Positions 33,665 through 42,044 of a stretch of 64,000 nucleotides of DNA are shown one piece after another. The translations under genes and the position numbers were made by a program. This DNA is from an uncultured Pseudomonadota bacterium (GTDB lineage Bacteria > Myxococcota_A > UBA796 > GCA-2862545), in NCBI GenBank assembly GCA_903861005.1, contig CAIOSP010000068.1, positions 1 to 64,000 on the forward strand. The letters are read 5' to 3'. Under the pieces are notes generated by a model. The model ran no database searches. It was not told the DNA's origin and saw only the letters and a program-made list of their open reading frames with translations. Numbering within the stretch: position 1 is the stretch's first letter; every line of letters starts with the position of its first letter.

Positions 33665-35557
33665 GTGACGACGTCAGCAACACCCGCGCGGCTGGCGCAC
33701 GTCGACGGCCTGCGCGGCGTGTCGATCGCGCTGGTGCTCGCCTACCACCTGTCGCCGGAGTGGGTGCGCGGCGGCTTCGTCGGCGTGGACGTGTTCTTCG
33801 TGATCTCGGGGTTCCTGATCACGGGGATCGTGCAGCGCGCGCTGCAGGACGGCTCCTGGAGCGCACGGGACTTCTACATGCGCCGCGTCCGGCGCCTGTT
33901 CCCGGCGCTCTCGGTCGTGATGGGCGCGACGCTCATCGCGGGCTTGGTCTTCCTGTCCCCTGCCGAGCTGGTGGAGCTGGGCTGGCAAGCGGTGTCCGGC
34001 GCCGGGTTCGGCTCGAACTTCCTGCTCTGGAGTCAGGCTGGCTACTTCGACACGGCCACCGCGCGAAAGCCGCTGATGCACTTGTGGTCGTTGGGCGTGG
34101 AGGAGCAGTTCTACCTGCTCTGGCCTGGGCTGCTCTGGGCGGCGTGGCGCGCGGGCGGCGCGCGGGCGCTTCGCGTGGTGCTGCTTGTGGTCGCGGCAGC
34201 GTCGTTTGGTGCGTGCGCCTGGCTGTCTTCGACCGATCCGACGGCGGCCTTCTACGCGCCCTGGTCGCGGGTGTGGGAGCTGGCGCTCGGCGGCGTCCTC
34301 GCGTGCGTGCCCAGCGAGCGTGGTCCGCGCACGCCGTTCGCGGGTTGGCTCGCCTGGGTGGGGCTCGCGCTCATCGTAGCGGCGGGTTTCGGCGTGGGTA
34401 CCGACGTCCTGCCGCCGGCTGGCGCTTCGGCGGGGCCGGTTCTCGGCGCGTGCGTGCTCCTGCTCGCCGGTCCAGGCGCGATCGTGAGTCGGGCGCTCGC
34501 TGTCCGACCGCTCGTGTGGCTCGGGGAGCTCAGCTACGCGCTCTATCTGTGGCACTGGCCGGTGTTTGTGTTCGCGACGCTGCTCACGGTCGCGCCGCTC
34601 CCGGCGCCGGGTCGGGTCGACGTGTTGTGGGTGACCTTGGCTCTGGCCTGGGCGACCACGCGCTGGCTCGAGCGTCCGGCGCTCGCGCGCGAGCCGACGG
34701 TCGCGCGCACTGCGGGATGGACGACGGCGATGGCGCTGGTCGCCCTGCTCGGCGGCGCGGCGATCCTCATGGGAGGCTTCCCGACGCGCTTCCCCGCCGG
34801 CGTGCGCGCGCTGCTGTTCGTGCCCGTGAACGAGGACCGCGGCGAGGCGGCGCAGTGCTTCCTGGAGCCGTCCCAAGACGCGACGCAGTTCGGGCCAACC
34901 TGTGTGGACCGCTCGCACCCGCACCGCATCGTCGTGTGGGGCGACTCGCACGCGGCGTCGCTCGTGCCGGGCGTGAAGGCCTTCGCGAAGGGGCGCGGGT
35001 ACGGAGTCAGCCAGCTCACGTCGAGCCTGTGCCCGCCGATCTTGGGCTACACGCAGCCGAGTCAGCCGAAGTGCAAGGACATGAACGCGTCGGTGTTCGA
35101 GACCGTCCGCGCGCTGCGGCCCGAGATCGTCGTGCTGCACGCGACCTGGCGCTACGACTTGGGAGGGCTCGCGCAGACGGTGGCGGCGCTGCGCGCGTCT
35201 GGCGTCGGGCGCGTGGTGGTGGTGGGGCCGGTGCCGTGGTGGGCGCCGCCGCTTCCGGACGCCGTGATCGCCTACGCAAGGGGCAGCTTGAGCAGGCCGC
35301 TCCTGCCGGCACGCCGACTCGTCGGCGTCGTCGCCGACGACGGTGACGCGCGCGTGATGCAAGCGCTCGCCCGCACCGACGCCGTCTTCATCTCCGCGCG
35401 TGACGCGTTGTGTGAGGCGGACGGCTGCCTGACCCGCGTGGGCGACGGCGTAGGGCAGCTCACGTCCTACGACGGCGCACACCTGTCCGCGCCTGGCGCG
35501 ATCGAGCTGGTGCGGCGGATCGGGCCCGTCCTGTGGGGGCCGAACGCCGCTCCCTGA
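33665..35557 (+). CDS. Membrane O-acyltransferase (OafA/YrhL-type) with C-terminal SGNH domain
   Basis: The 630-residue protein has an acyltransferase-3 domain with about ten membrane segments (LAHVDGLRGVSIALVLAYH with the catalytic His, FFVISGFLITG, LWSLGVEEQFYLLWP, LSYALYLWHWPVFVF). A periplasmic SGNH hydrolase-like domain follows from about residue 410, with VVWGDSHAASL and YDGAHLSAPGAIEL. This combination O-acetylates surface polysaccharide or lipopolysaccharide. Start: GTG at 33665; the ribosome-binding site is weak. It follows the epimerase gene by about 70 bases and is likely in the same unit. Confidence 0.93.
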   Translation: MTTSATPARLAHVDGLRGVSIALVLAYHLSPEWVRGGFVGVDVFFVISGFLITGIVQRALQDGSWSARDFYMRRVRRLFPALSVVMGATLIAGLVFLSPAELVELGWQAVSGAGFGSNFLLWSQAGYFDTATARKPLMHLWSLGVEEQFYLLWPGLLWAAWRAGGARALRVVLLVVAAASFGACAWLSSTDPTAAFYAPWSRVWELALGGVLACVPSERGPRTPFAGWLAWVGLALIVAAGFGVGTDVLPPAGASAGPVLGACVLLLAGPGAIVSRALAVRPLVWLGELSYALYLWHWPVFVFATLLTVAPLPAPGRVDVLWVTLALAWATTRWLERPALAREPTVARTAGWTTAMALVALLGGAAILMGGFPTRFPAGVRALLFVPVNEDRGEAAQCFLEPSQDATQFGPTCVDRSHPHRIVVWGDSHAASLVPGVKAFAKGRGYGVSQLTSSLCPPILGYTQPSQPKCKDMNASVFETVRALRPEIVVLHATWRYDLGGLAQTVAALRASGVGRVVVVGPVPWWAPPLPDAVIAYARGSLSRPLLPARRLVGVVADDGDARVMQALARTDAVFISARDALCEADGCLTRVGDGVGQLTSYDGAHLSAPGAIELVRRIGPVLWGPNAAP

Positions 35558-35644
35558 TCGTGGCGACTCGCCTGGTCGTCATCCGGCGCTCGCCGTCCAG
35601 CCTTCGCGCGTTGCCGAGGCGTCGCGCGACTCGACCGGCCGTCG

Positions 35645-36235
35645 CTACGGCTTGGCGGCGTCCCACTCGTTCGTGGTGCTGCACGCGGAGTTGGTCGGGC
35701 ACGTGCCGCTTGTGGGCGTGCACACCCGCGTGTCCGTGCGGACGACCGTGGCCGTGCCGTCCTGCGGCCCCAGCGTCATCGACAGGCCGGCGATGAGGTC
35801 CACGTAGTAGCCGCTGCCCTGGGAGCGGTAGCCCTGGCCGTTGCAGGTGATGACGGAGCCGTTGCGGGTACAGCTGAACGGATCGGAGAACGCGCTCATC
35901 GTGAGCTGCACCGAGGGCGCGTATGGCTCGCTCCAGGTCACTGACACGTCCGCGAGGACGCCCGGCTGGGTCTGGCAGTCGGTGTAGCTGGTGACCACGG
36001 CGTTGCTGAGGGTCCACTCGCCGATCGGATTGACAGGAGCGGCGACGTCCGTGTCCTCTGGAGGCGTGCTGTCGGTGTCACCGCCGCCGACCGCGTCGGT
36101 ATCTGTGCCAGGGGTGGTGTCCACGGCGACGTCCGTGTCGGCGCCGTCGACGTCGGTGTCGCCCGAGGCGTCCTTGGGGGCGCCGCACGCGGACGCGGCG
36201 ATCAGGAGCGGAAGGAGCAGGAAGTGGCTGCGCAT
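35645..36235 (-). CDS. Lipoprotein with DTD-repeat tether, function unknown
   Basis: The 196-residue protein has a lipobox ASAC (Cys17) and a tether of DTDV/DTDS repeats (about 24-66). A small beta domain with three Cys pairs follows (TDCQTQPG, FSCTRNG and CNGQG, then VCTPTSGTCPTNSAC). Such Cys-rich domains are often disulfide-bonded and surface-displayed. The ATG at 36235 has GAGGG upstream. The 156-base gap before the next gene holds no feature that I recognise. No function is assignable. Confidence 0.7.
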   Translation of the reverse strand: MRSHFLLLPLLIAASACGAPKDASGDTDVDGADTDVAVDTTPGTDTDAVGGGDTDSTPPEDTDVAAPVNPIGEWTLSNAVVTSYTDCQTQPGVLADVSVTWSEPYAPSVQLTMSAFSDPFSCTRNGSVITCNGQGYRSQGSGYYVDLIAGLSMTLGPQDGTATVVRTDTRVCTPTSGTCPTNSACSTTNEWDAAKP

Positions 36236-36391
36236 GGGACCCTCGGAGCGCTCCGCGGTGAGGTCGCGCGGAGGTCGCCCGGGGCCTAGCACACCGCCAG
36301 ACGCGCCCCGCCGAACGGTGGGAGGGTGGTGGGGTCCCACGCTGCGCGTACGCCACAGAGTCTTGCCCGCACTGCGCGAGCCCGACGTCGC

Positions 36392-36793
36392 CTACCCGCC
36401 GACCGTGTCCTGGAACTTGCGCCATGCCTTGAAGTTGGCGATCGCCTCTTCGTCGAACACAAACAGGCCCGACTCGGCCTGCGGGTCGAGGGCGTCGAGA
36501 CCGAGCGAGTCCAGCAGGTGGTGGGCCGCCGGCAGCGCGCCGTCGCCGCCGCGTAGGTGCAGCGCGAAGGACGGCACGGTCTGGGCATCACCCAGGCTGA
36601 TCTCGATCGCGTAGCCGTCACCCTTCACCACGCCGCAGCTGGGGTCGCTGAAGTCGGCGGCGGGCAGGATCGCGAGGATCTGGGCGATCAGGGCGCTGCG
36701 CGCGCCGAGCGACCGAGGCTCGAAGTCGTCGGGAATGTCGTCCTCCGTGTCGAGATCGGGCGGGAGGTCTTGGACGAACAGGTCGTAGCTCAT
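36392..36793 (-). CDS. Small acidic protein of unknown function
   Basis: The 133-residue protein is soluble and acidic, starting MSYDLFVQDLPPDLDTEDD and carrying an SFALHLRGGDG strand. It ends in a helix with FDEEAIANFKAWRKFQD. The pattern resembles small conserved hypothetical proteins of bacteria that start MSYDLMVF. No catalytic residues are evident. The start overlaps the stop of the upstream glycosyltransferase gene (ATGA), making this the last gene of the nine-gene operon. Confidence 0.7.
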   Translation of the reverse strand: MSYDLFVQDLPPDLDTEDDIPDDFEPRSLGARSALIAQILAILPAADFSDPSCGVVKGDGYAIEISLGDAQTVPSFALHLRGGDGALPAAHHLLDSLGLDALDPQAESGLFVFDEEAIANFKAWRKFQDTVGG

Positions 36794-37902
36794 GGGTGGC
36801 TCCTGATGCCTCGCGGGTCGCGGCCGAGCCGCTCGTAGAGATCGATGTAGCGCGCCGCGGTCGCCGCGATGTCGTAGCGCGCGTGCGCGACCGCGTGGCT
36901 CGCGTCGCCGAGCGCGCGCCGCGAAGCGACCGACAGCGTTGCGTAGGCCTCGATCTTCTCGGCGAGGGCGGCGGCGTCGCCGGGCTCGACCGCCCAGCCG
37001 CCGGCGCCGGCCTCCAGCAAGGTCGGCCCGCCGCCGCCGGTGGTGACCAGCAGCGGCAGCCCGGCCGCAGCAGCCTCGATCAGCGCCATCGGCATGGCCT
37101 CAGACAGCGACGGCAGCGCGAACAGGTCGAAGCGCGCGACCTGGATCGGCACGTCGTCGACGCGACCGAGGAGGGTGACGCGGTCGCCTAGCGAGAGCGC
37201 CCGCACCTGCTCGGTGAGCTCGCCCATCGACTCGCCGTCGCCGGCGATCACCAGCCGCACGCGGGTGCCGCGATCGCGCAGCAGGGCTACCGCCTCAACC
37301 AGGAAGCGCTGGCCCTTGATCGGCACCAACCGACCGACCGTGCCGACGACGAGCGGATCGCCGTCCAGCGGGGCGCGCGGTCGATCGCCCAGCGGCACGC
37401 CGTTCTCGATCAGCTCGACCGGGATCCCCGGCGCGTACTTGCGACGGTGCACGTCCTCGACGGTGGCCGCCGAGCAGCCGACGATCGCGTCCAGCCCGCG
37501 CGCGAGCGCTTGGCGGACCGGCGGAAGGTACCACTGGTCGTCGTCATGGACCTCATGCTGGGTGTGCACGATGGTGGGTACGCCCGCGGCGCGCGCGGTC
37601 ACGCTCGCCCACGCGAGCGACGTGAACAGGTGGGTGTTCACCACGTCCGGCTTCAGGCGCTTGAAGGTCTTGAGCAGCCGATCGAGGACGGTCGCGTCCC
37701 AGCGCGAGCGCTTGCCCATCATCCACACGCGCCCGTCCAGCGCGTGGCTGAAGCGCGTGGTCAGCGGGCCTCCGTCCTTGATCGACAGCAGGTGCACATC
37801 ATGGCCCGCGGCGAGCTGCGCCTCGGCGAGCGCGAGCGCGAAGGTCTCCGCGCCGCCGACGACGAAGGAGGGCACCACCTGCACGATCCGCAACGGCTTC
37901 AT
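36790..37902 (-). CDS. Glycosyltransferase, GT4 family
   Basis: The 370-residue GT-B enzyme starts MKPLRIVQVVPSFVVGGAET, which is typical of GT4 enzymes of polysaccharide synthesis. Later motifs are VGTVGRLVPIKGQ and the donor-binding SEAMPMALIEAAAAG. It is the second of two GT4 genes in the run. Its ATG overlaps the stop of the other GT gene and its stop overlaps the next start. Acceptor and sugar are unknown. Confidence 0.9.
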   Translation of the reverse strand: MKPLRIVQVVPSFVVGGAETFALALAEAQLAAGHDVHLLSIKDGGPLTTRFSHALDGRVWMMGKRSRWDATVLDRLLKTFKRLKPDVVNTHLFTSLAWASVTARAAGVPTIVHTQHEVHDDDQWYLPPVRQALARGLDAIVGCSAATVEDVHRRKYAPGIPVELIENGVPLGDRPRAPLDGDPLVVGTVGRLVPIKGQRFLVEAVALLRDRGTRVRLVIAGDGESMGELTEQVRALSLGDRVTLLGRVDDVPIQVARFDLFALPSLSEAMPMALIEAAAAGLPLLVTTGGGGPTLLEAGAGGWAVEPGDAAALAEKIEAYATLSVASRRALGDASHAVAHARYDIAATAARYIDLYERLGRDPRGIRSHP

Positions 37903-38984
37903 CGAGGCTCCGAACACGACTGGACGACACGCATCAGGCCCGCGCACATCACGTCCGACGAGAACGACGCGGCGGCGCGCGCGCGGCTCGCTGAGCCCTT
38001 GCCCAGGCGAGTGACCTCGTCATCGACGAGCGCGCGCACGGCGTCGGTCATCGCGCCCACCTCTGCCACCGGGACGACCGTGCCGTTGCTGTCGTCGACC
38101 AGCGCGCCGACACCCTCGGTCGCCGTGGTGACGACGGCCAAGCCCGCGGCGAGCGCCTCGATCGTGGACAGCGGCATGCCCTCCCAGTCCGACGTCGACA
38201 CGTACAGGTCGGACGCCATCAGCAGGTCGGGCACGTCCTTGCGATCGATCAGCAGCCGCACCCGATCCTGCAGGCCCGCCGCCGCGATCGCCGCGCGGAG
38301 CTCGACCTCGCGTGGGCCCCAGCCGACGATCGCGACGCGCAGATTGGGCGCTGCGTCCTTGAGACGGCGCGCGATCTCCACCAGGTGGTGCTGCGCCTTT
38401 TGGTCGACGAAGCGGCCGACGCTGATCGCCAGCACGTCGTCTGACGTGGCGCCGCACGCCTCACGGGCGCGACGGAGCGTGGCGGCGTCGCGCGGGGCGA
38501 AGCGGCCCAGGTCCACGCCGTTCGGCACGACAACCACCTTACGCTCCGGCAGCCCGGCCTCGATCAGGCGACGGCGCACGTCCTCGCTCACCGCGACCAC
38601 CCGATCGGCCACGGCGAGCGGGCGCGCGACGTAGCGGTAGCGATCGGCGGGCCAGCCGTGCGCGACGGCGATCACCGGGACGCGTGGACCGACCGCCAAC
38701 CGCGCCACCCACGCCGTCACCATGGAGTTGGCGACCACCGCCGTGGGGCGAAAGCGCGACACGAGCTTGCGCACGCGCCACGCCGCGAGCGGGATGGAGG
38801 CGCGCAGATCTTTCAGCGGGGTGGGGAAGTAGCGGACACGTGTGTCCAGCCGCTCGATCAGCCCGCCCGGCGTGGCCGCCACCACCGGCGGGTCGCCCTG
38901 CGCCGTCAGCCAGTTCGCCACCGTGACCACGTACGTCTCGGCGCCGCCGGTGTGGAGCTGGTTGGTGAGCAGGAGCAGCGCCAT
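37899..38984 (-). CDS. Glycosyltransferase, GT4 family
   Basis: The 361-residue GT-B protein starts MALLLLTNQLHTGGAETYV. It has AISVGRFVDQKAQHHLVEI and the donor-site pattern SDWEGMPLSTIEALAAG. It probably acts next to the downstream GT4 enzyme in assembling one glycan. The start follows the methyltransferase stop by 6 bases. Confidence 0.9.
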   Translation of the reverse strand: MALLLLTNQLHTGGAETYVVTVANWLTAQGDPPVVAATPGGLIERLDTRVRYFPTPLKDLRASIPLAAWRVRKLVSRFRPTAVVANSMVTAWVARLAVGPRVPVIAVAHGWPADRYRYVARPLAVADRVVAVSEDVRRRLIEAGLPERKVVVVPNGVDLGRFAPRDAATLRRAREACGATSDDVLAISVGRFVDQKAQHHLVEIARRLKDAAPNLRVAIVGWGPREVELRAAIAAAGLQDRVRLLIDRKDVPDLLMASDLYVSTSDWEGMPLSTIEALAAGLAVVTTATEGVGALVDDSNGTVVPVAEVGAMTDAVRALVDDEVTRLGKGSASRARAAASFSSDVMCAGLMRVVQSCSEPR

Positions 38985-38990
38985 AGGTCC

Positions 38991-39656
38991 TCAGCGCTTC
39001 CGCAGCAGCGTGCAGCCGTCACCGATCGGCAGCATGACCAGATCCCAGCGCGCGTCGACCGCGAGCAAGGCGTTGAGTTCGCGGAGCGCGTCGGTGTCCG
39101 CGTCGTGCACGTCCGGGTCGGCCACGCGGCCCGACCACAGCACATTGTCGATCGCGACCACGCCGCCGACCTTCAGCAGCGTGTGCGACTGGTCGACGTA
39201 GGTCGCGTACGCGCTCTTGTCGGCGTCGATGAACACCATGTCCCAAGCGCCCGCGCCGCCCGCGGCGATCTGCGTGGCCAGCGTCTCAGCGGCGGGCGCG
39301 AGCACGAGCTCGATGCGGTCGGCCAGCCCGGCGTCGGCCCACGCGGCCCGGCCGAGCGCGGTGTACTCGTCGCTCACGTCGCAGCACAGCAGCTTGCCGT
39401 CGGGAGGCATGGCGCCGGCGATCCGCAGCGCGCTGTAGCCGGTGAACGTGCCGACCTCGATCGCGCGGCGCACGCCCAGCGCCCGCACCAGGAAGTCGAG
39501 GAGCTGCCCCTGCTCGGGCGAGATCTGCATCTGCGCGCGCGGGTGGTGGGCCTGCGTGTGCTCGCGCAGCGCGCGCGCCGCGTCGGGCTCGCGTACGCCG
39601 TGGGCGATCAGGTAGGCGTGGATCGTGTCGTCGAGCTGCAGCGTGCGAGGGGACAA
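38991..39656 (-). CDS. SAM-dependent O-methyltransferase (caffeoyl-CoA OMT-like family 3)
   Basis: The 221-residue protein has the motif I IEVGTFTGYSALRIA near residues 65-79, LLCCDVSDE, FIDADKSAYATY with the metal-binding acidic residues, and VAIDNVLWSGR. This matches the class of divalent-metal-dependent O-methyltransferases. It starts at a TTG with GGAG upstream. In a run with glycosyltransferases it could methylate a sugar or a small phenolic, but the substrate is unknown. Confidence 0.9.
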   Translation of the reverse strand: MSPRTLQLDDTIHAYLIAHGVREPDAARALREHTQAHHPRAQMQISPEQGQLLDFLVRALGVRRAIEVGTFTGYSALRIAGAMPPDGKLLCCDVSDEYTALGRAAWADAGLADRIELVLAPAAETLATQIAAGGAGAWDMVFIDADKSAYATYVDQSHTLLKVGGVVAIDNVLWSGRVADPDVHDADTDALRELNALLAVDARWDLVMLPIGDGCTLLRKR

Positions 39657-39677
39657 GCGGACTCCGTGCTCCTTGCC

Positions 39678-40793
39678 CTACGCGATCAAGCGGCTCGGGG
39701 CGAATCCGGTGGGCACGCCATCCGCGTGGCCATGCAGGATCCCGTCGACCACGGCGCGCGCGGACCGAACGCCGAGCCCGGCCTCGCAGCCGCCAAAGCC
39801 GACCAGGCTGACACGCCGCGGATCACCCGGCAGCGGGCCCACCAACGGCAGCCCGTCGCAGGTGTGGGCCTGGATCCACGCCCAGCGCTCGATCACCTCG
39901 CCCGCGTCAGGGAAGTAGCGGTGCGCGAAGCCCTCCAGCTTGGCCTGGACGTGCTCATTGAGGGTGTGGTCGTCGGTCTCACCCTCCTCCATGTGGTCGC
40001 TGGCCCAGCGGCAGCCGGCGAGGGCCAACGCGCCGTCGGGTCGGGTCCAGGCCTGGGTCCAGCCGAAGGCCGCGCGCAGGCCGAGGGGGAGCGGGGTGGC
40101 TCGCCGGAGCGCCAGCGCCTGCTCGCGCACGGGGAACAGGCAGTCGTCGTAGAAGGAGTCGAGGCCGATCGCGTCGGCTTCCCCGGCGTAGATCACGATC
40201 TCGGCGGGTACGGTGATCGCGCCGGCGACCACCTCAAACGCGCCGTCGTGGGCGCGCACGTCGGTGACGCGGGCGCCGAGGTGGACGACGACGCCCGCCG
40301 CGCGCGCGCCGGTGAGCAGGGCCGCGACGACGTCGATCGGCACGCAGGTGCCCTCGTCCGGACGCCACATCCCGCCGTGAAACCCGACGCTGCCGACCTC
40401 GGCGTCCACCCGGGCGCCGTCGCCCAGCTCGGCGGGCAGGCCCATCGCCTGGAGCGCGTCCACGCTGCGCGCCAGCTCGCCCGGCTCACGCTCCGACTCC
40501 GCCGCCGCCCACACGGTGCCGCACGGGTTCACCGGCGCCAGGGTGGACAGCAGCTCCAGCCCCTCGGCGCCAAAGCGGTGCAGGACCCCCGCTTGATCGG
40601 CGCCCAGGCTCGACACCAGCCGCCAGGCCTGCTCGGGCAGGCCCCCGTGGAGGACGCCCGGCCCGCGGGCGAACGCCGTGTCGGCCAGGTCGACGCGTCG
40701 ATCGAGCAGCGCGACGTCGACCCCGGCCTGGGCGAGCCAGGTGGCGGCGGCGAGGCCCGGCAGGCTCGCGCCGATCACGACCACCTCAGCCAT
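39678..40793 (-). CDS. FAD-dependent oxidoreductase (DAO-like)
   Basis: The 371-residue protein begins with the dinucleotide motif VVIGASLPGLAAATWLA, a variant of GxGxxG with Ala-Ser-Leu in place of the second Gly region. DRRVDLADT then supplies the ribose-binding acid. The C-terminal GLPLVGPLPGDPRRVSLVGFGG is typical of D-amino-acid-oxidase-type flavoproteins. The substrate is unknown. The start overlaps the HAD gene by 8 bases (ATGGCTGA), the same overlap sequence seen between E1 and E2. Confidence 0.85.
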   Translation of the reverse strand: MAEVVVIGASLPGLAAATWLAQAGVDVALLDRRVDLADTAFARGPGVLHGGLPEQAWRLVSSLGADQAGVLHRFGAEGLELLSTLAPVNPCGTVWAAAESEREPGELARSVDALQAMGLPAELGDGARVDAEVGSVGFHGGMWRPDEGTCVPIDVVAALLTGARAAGVVVHLGARVTDVRAHDGAFEVVAGAITVPAEIVIYAGEADAIGLDSFYDDCLFPVREQALALRRATPLPLGLRAAFGWTQAWTRPDGALALAGCRWASDHMEEGETDDHTLNEHVQAKLEGFAHRYFPDAGEVIERWAWIQAHTCDGLPLVGPLPGDPRRVSLVGFGGCEAGLGVRSARAVVDGILHGHADGVPTGFAPSRLIA

Positions 40794-41385
40794 CCGTCGC
40801 CTCCAACTCGGCGACCAGCGCGTGCAGGTCGTCGACGATCCGCGCCGCGCGACCGGACCAGCCAGGGCTGGGCGTGGGGTTCACGATCGCGACCGGCACG
40901 CCCGCGTTCTCCGCGGCTTCCAGGTCATGCCGCGAGTCGCCGACGAACCACGCGCGCTCGCGGTCGATCGACCATGCGGACAGCAGGTGATGCACGCCCG
41001 CCGGGTCCGGCTTGAACGGCGCCTCGTGGCGACCCAGCACGTGTGCGGGGTCGAAGTGGTGCGCAAGGCCGATCACCTCAAGCGTGCGAAGCGCGATCGA
41101 GCGGCGGTTGCGGGTGAGGATGCCCACGGTCACCCCACGCGCCTTCAGCGCGTCGAGCAGGTCGGACGCACCTGCGGCAGGGGTGGCGATGTCCGCGTAG
41201 TGGCGCTCGATCGCGTCGAGCTTGTGGTGGACCTCGGCGGCGTGGTCCGGCGCCAGCAGGGCGATCGCCTCGAGGATCGCCATGGCTTCAGGCAGGCCGA
41301 GGTCGCGGCGCATCTGGGCGTAGTCGTGGACGGCCACCGTCAGCGTGCCGTCCAGGTCGAAGATCCAGTGCGTGCGGTCGCGCAT
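40786..41385 (-). CDS. HAD-superfamily hydrolase (phosphoglycolate phosphatase-like)
   Basis: The 199-residue protein has HAD motif I FDLDGT (Asp10, Asp12), motif II around GILTRN (Thr) and a Lys in APFKPDPAG. Motif IV follows as WFVGDSRHDLEAAENAG. A small alpha-helical cap lies at about 18-85. It likely dephosphorylates a small metabolite. It is spaced 3 bases from the upstream helical protein gene. Confidence 0.9.
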   Translation of the reverse strand: MRDRTHWIFDLDGTLTVAVHDYAQMRRDLGLPEAMAILEAIALLAPDHAAEVHHKLDAIERHYADIATPAAGASDLLDALKARGVTVGILTRNRRSIALRTLEVIGLAHHFDPAHVLGRHEAPFKPDPAGVHHLLSAWSIDRERAWFVGDSRHDLEAAENAGVPVAIVNPTPSPGWSGRAARIVDDLHALVAELEATDG

Positions 41386-41388
41386 TCC

Positions 41389-41634
41389 CTAGCCGTTCGT
41401 GATCGTCTCACGCACGGACGTCATCTCGGCGCGGAACGCGTCCTTGGCGTCCTCGCCCGCGTCCATGCGCGCGCGGATGCGCTGGGCCAGGAGCAGGTGC
41501 GTCAGGCGCTCGCCCATGTCGTCACCGTCCACCGCGAGGGTCTCCTCCTCGCGCTCGGTGATCGCCTCGATCGCCTGCGCGATCTGGTCGGAGGTGTAGG
41601 CGGCGGCGGCCTTCTTGACCGCGGGCGGCTTCAC
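41389..41634 (-). CDS. Small alpha-helical protein of unknown function
   Basis: The 81-residue protein starts at a GTG that overlaps the stop of the thioredoxin gene (GTGA). It is rich in Ala, Glu and Arg and is predicted to be helical from end to end, with the pattern AIEAITEREEETLAVDGDDMGERLTHLL. It has no Cys. No family is recognised. Its place between thioredoxin and the HAD phosphatase gives no function. Confidence 0.65.
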   Translation of the reverse strand: MKPPAVKKAAAAYTSDQIAQAIEAITEREEETLAVDGDDMGERLTHLLLAQRIRARMDAGEDAKDAFRAEMTSVRETITNG

Positions 41635-41960
41635 GACGCGCCGCCCTTGCCGAACGTCTCCTCGATCTTCTGGCGGAAGTAAGGCTCCTCGGTGGTGCTG
41701 AAGCCGTCGACGCGCTCGCCCTTCTTGTACAGGCCGAAGAAGGGCAGGTTGTCGATCGTGACGGTCTTGCGCGCGGCGGGCGCGGCCTCGCCGTTCACCA
41801 TGAAGAAGGTGACGTGCGGGTAGTCGTTGCTGATGCGGTTGAACTTGGGCTTGAACATGATGCAGGGCCCGCACCAGCCGGCGTAGAAGTCGACGATCGC
41901 GTTGTCCGCCTCGGCCAGCTTGGCGGCGAAGTCATCATCGGTGAGCACGGTCACGGCCAT
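41631..41960 (-). CDS. Thioredoxin
   Basis: The 109-residue protein is a single thioredoxin fold with the active site WCGPC (Cys30, Cys33) and cis-Pro in DNLPFFGLY. Lys38 in PKFNRI continues the helix. No signal peptide is present, so it is cytoplasmic. I used the ATG at 41960, with GGAG at 6 bases, rather than the TTG at 41972. It is the first gene of the nine-gene minus-strand operon. Confidence 0.9.
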   Translation of the reverse strand: MAVTVLTDDDFAAKLAEADNAIVDFYAGWCGPCIMFKPKFNRISNDYPHVTFFMVNGEAAPAARKTVTIDNLPFFGLYKKGERVDGFSTTEEPYFRQKIEETFGKGGAS

Positions 41961-42044
41961 GGGGGGCTCCAAGTCGGGGGCGGGTCGTAGCGCGTCCGCG
42001 CGGGCCCCGCGAGCGCCCCGGACGGACGGTGACGGGGCGGCGGT

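Noticed and set aside
38658-41015. A 785-codon plus-strand open frame opposite the glycosyltransferase, methyltransferase and flavoprotein genes
   Set aside because: Antisense to well-supported genes, with a composition typical of GC shadows. No ribosome-binding site or motif.
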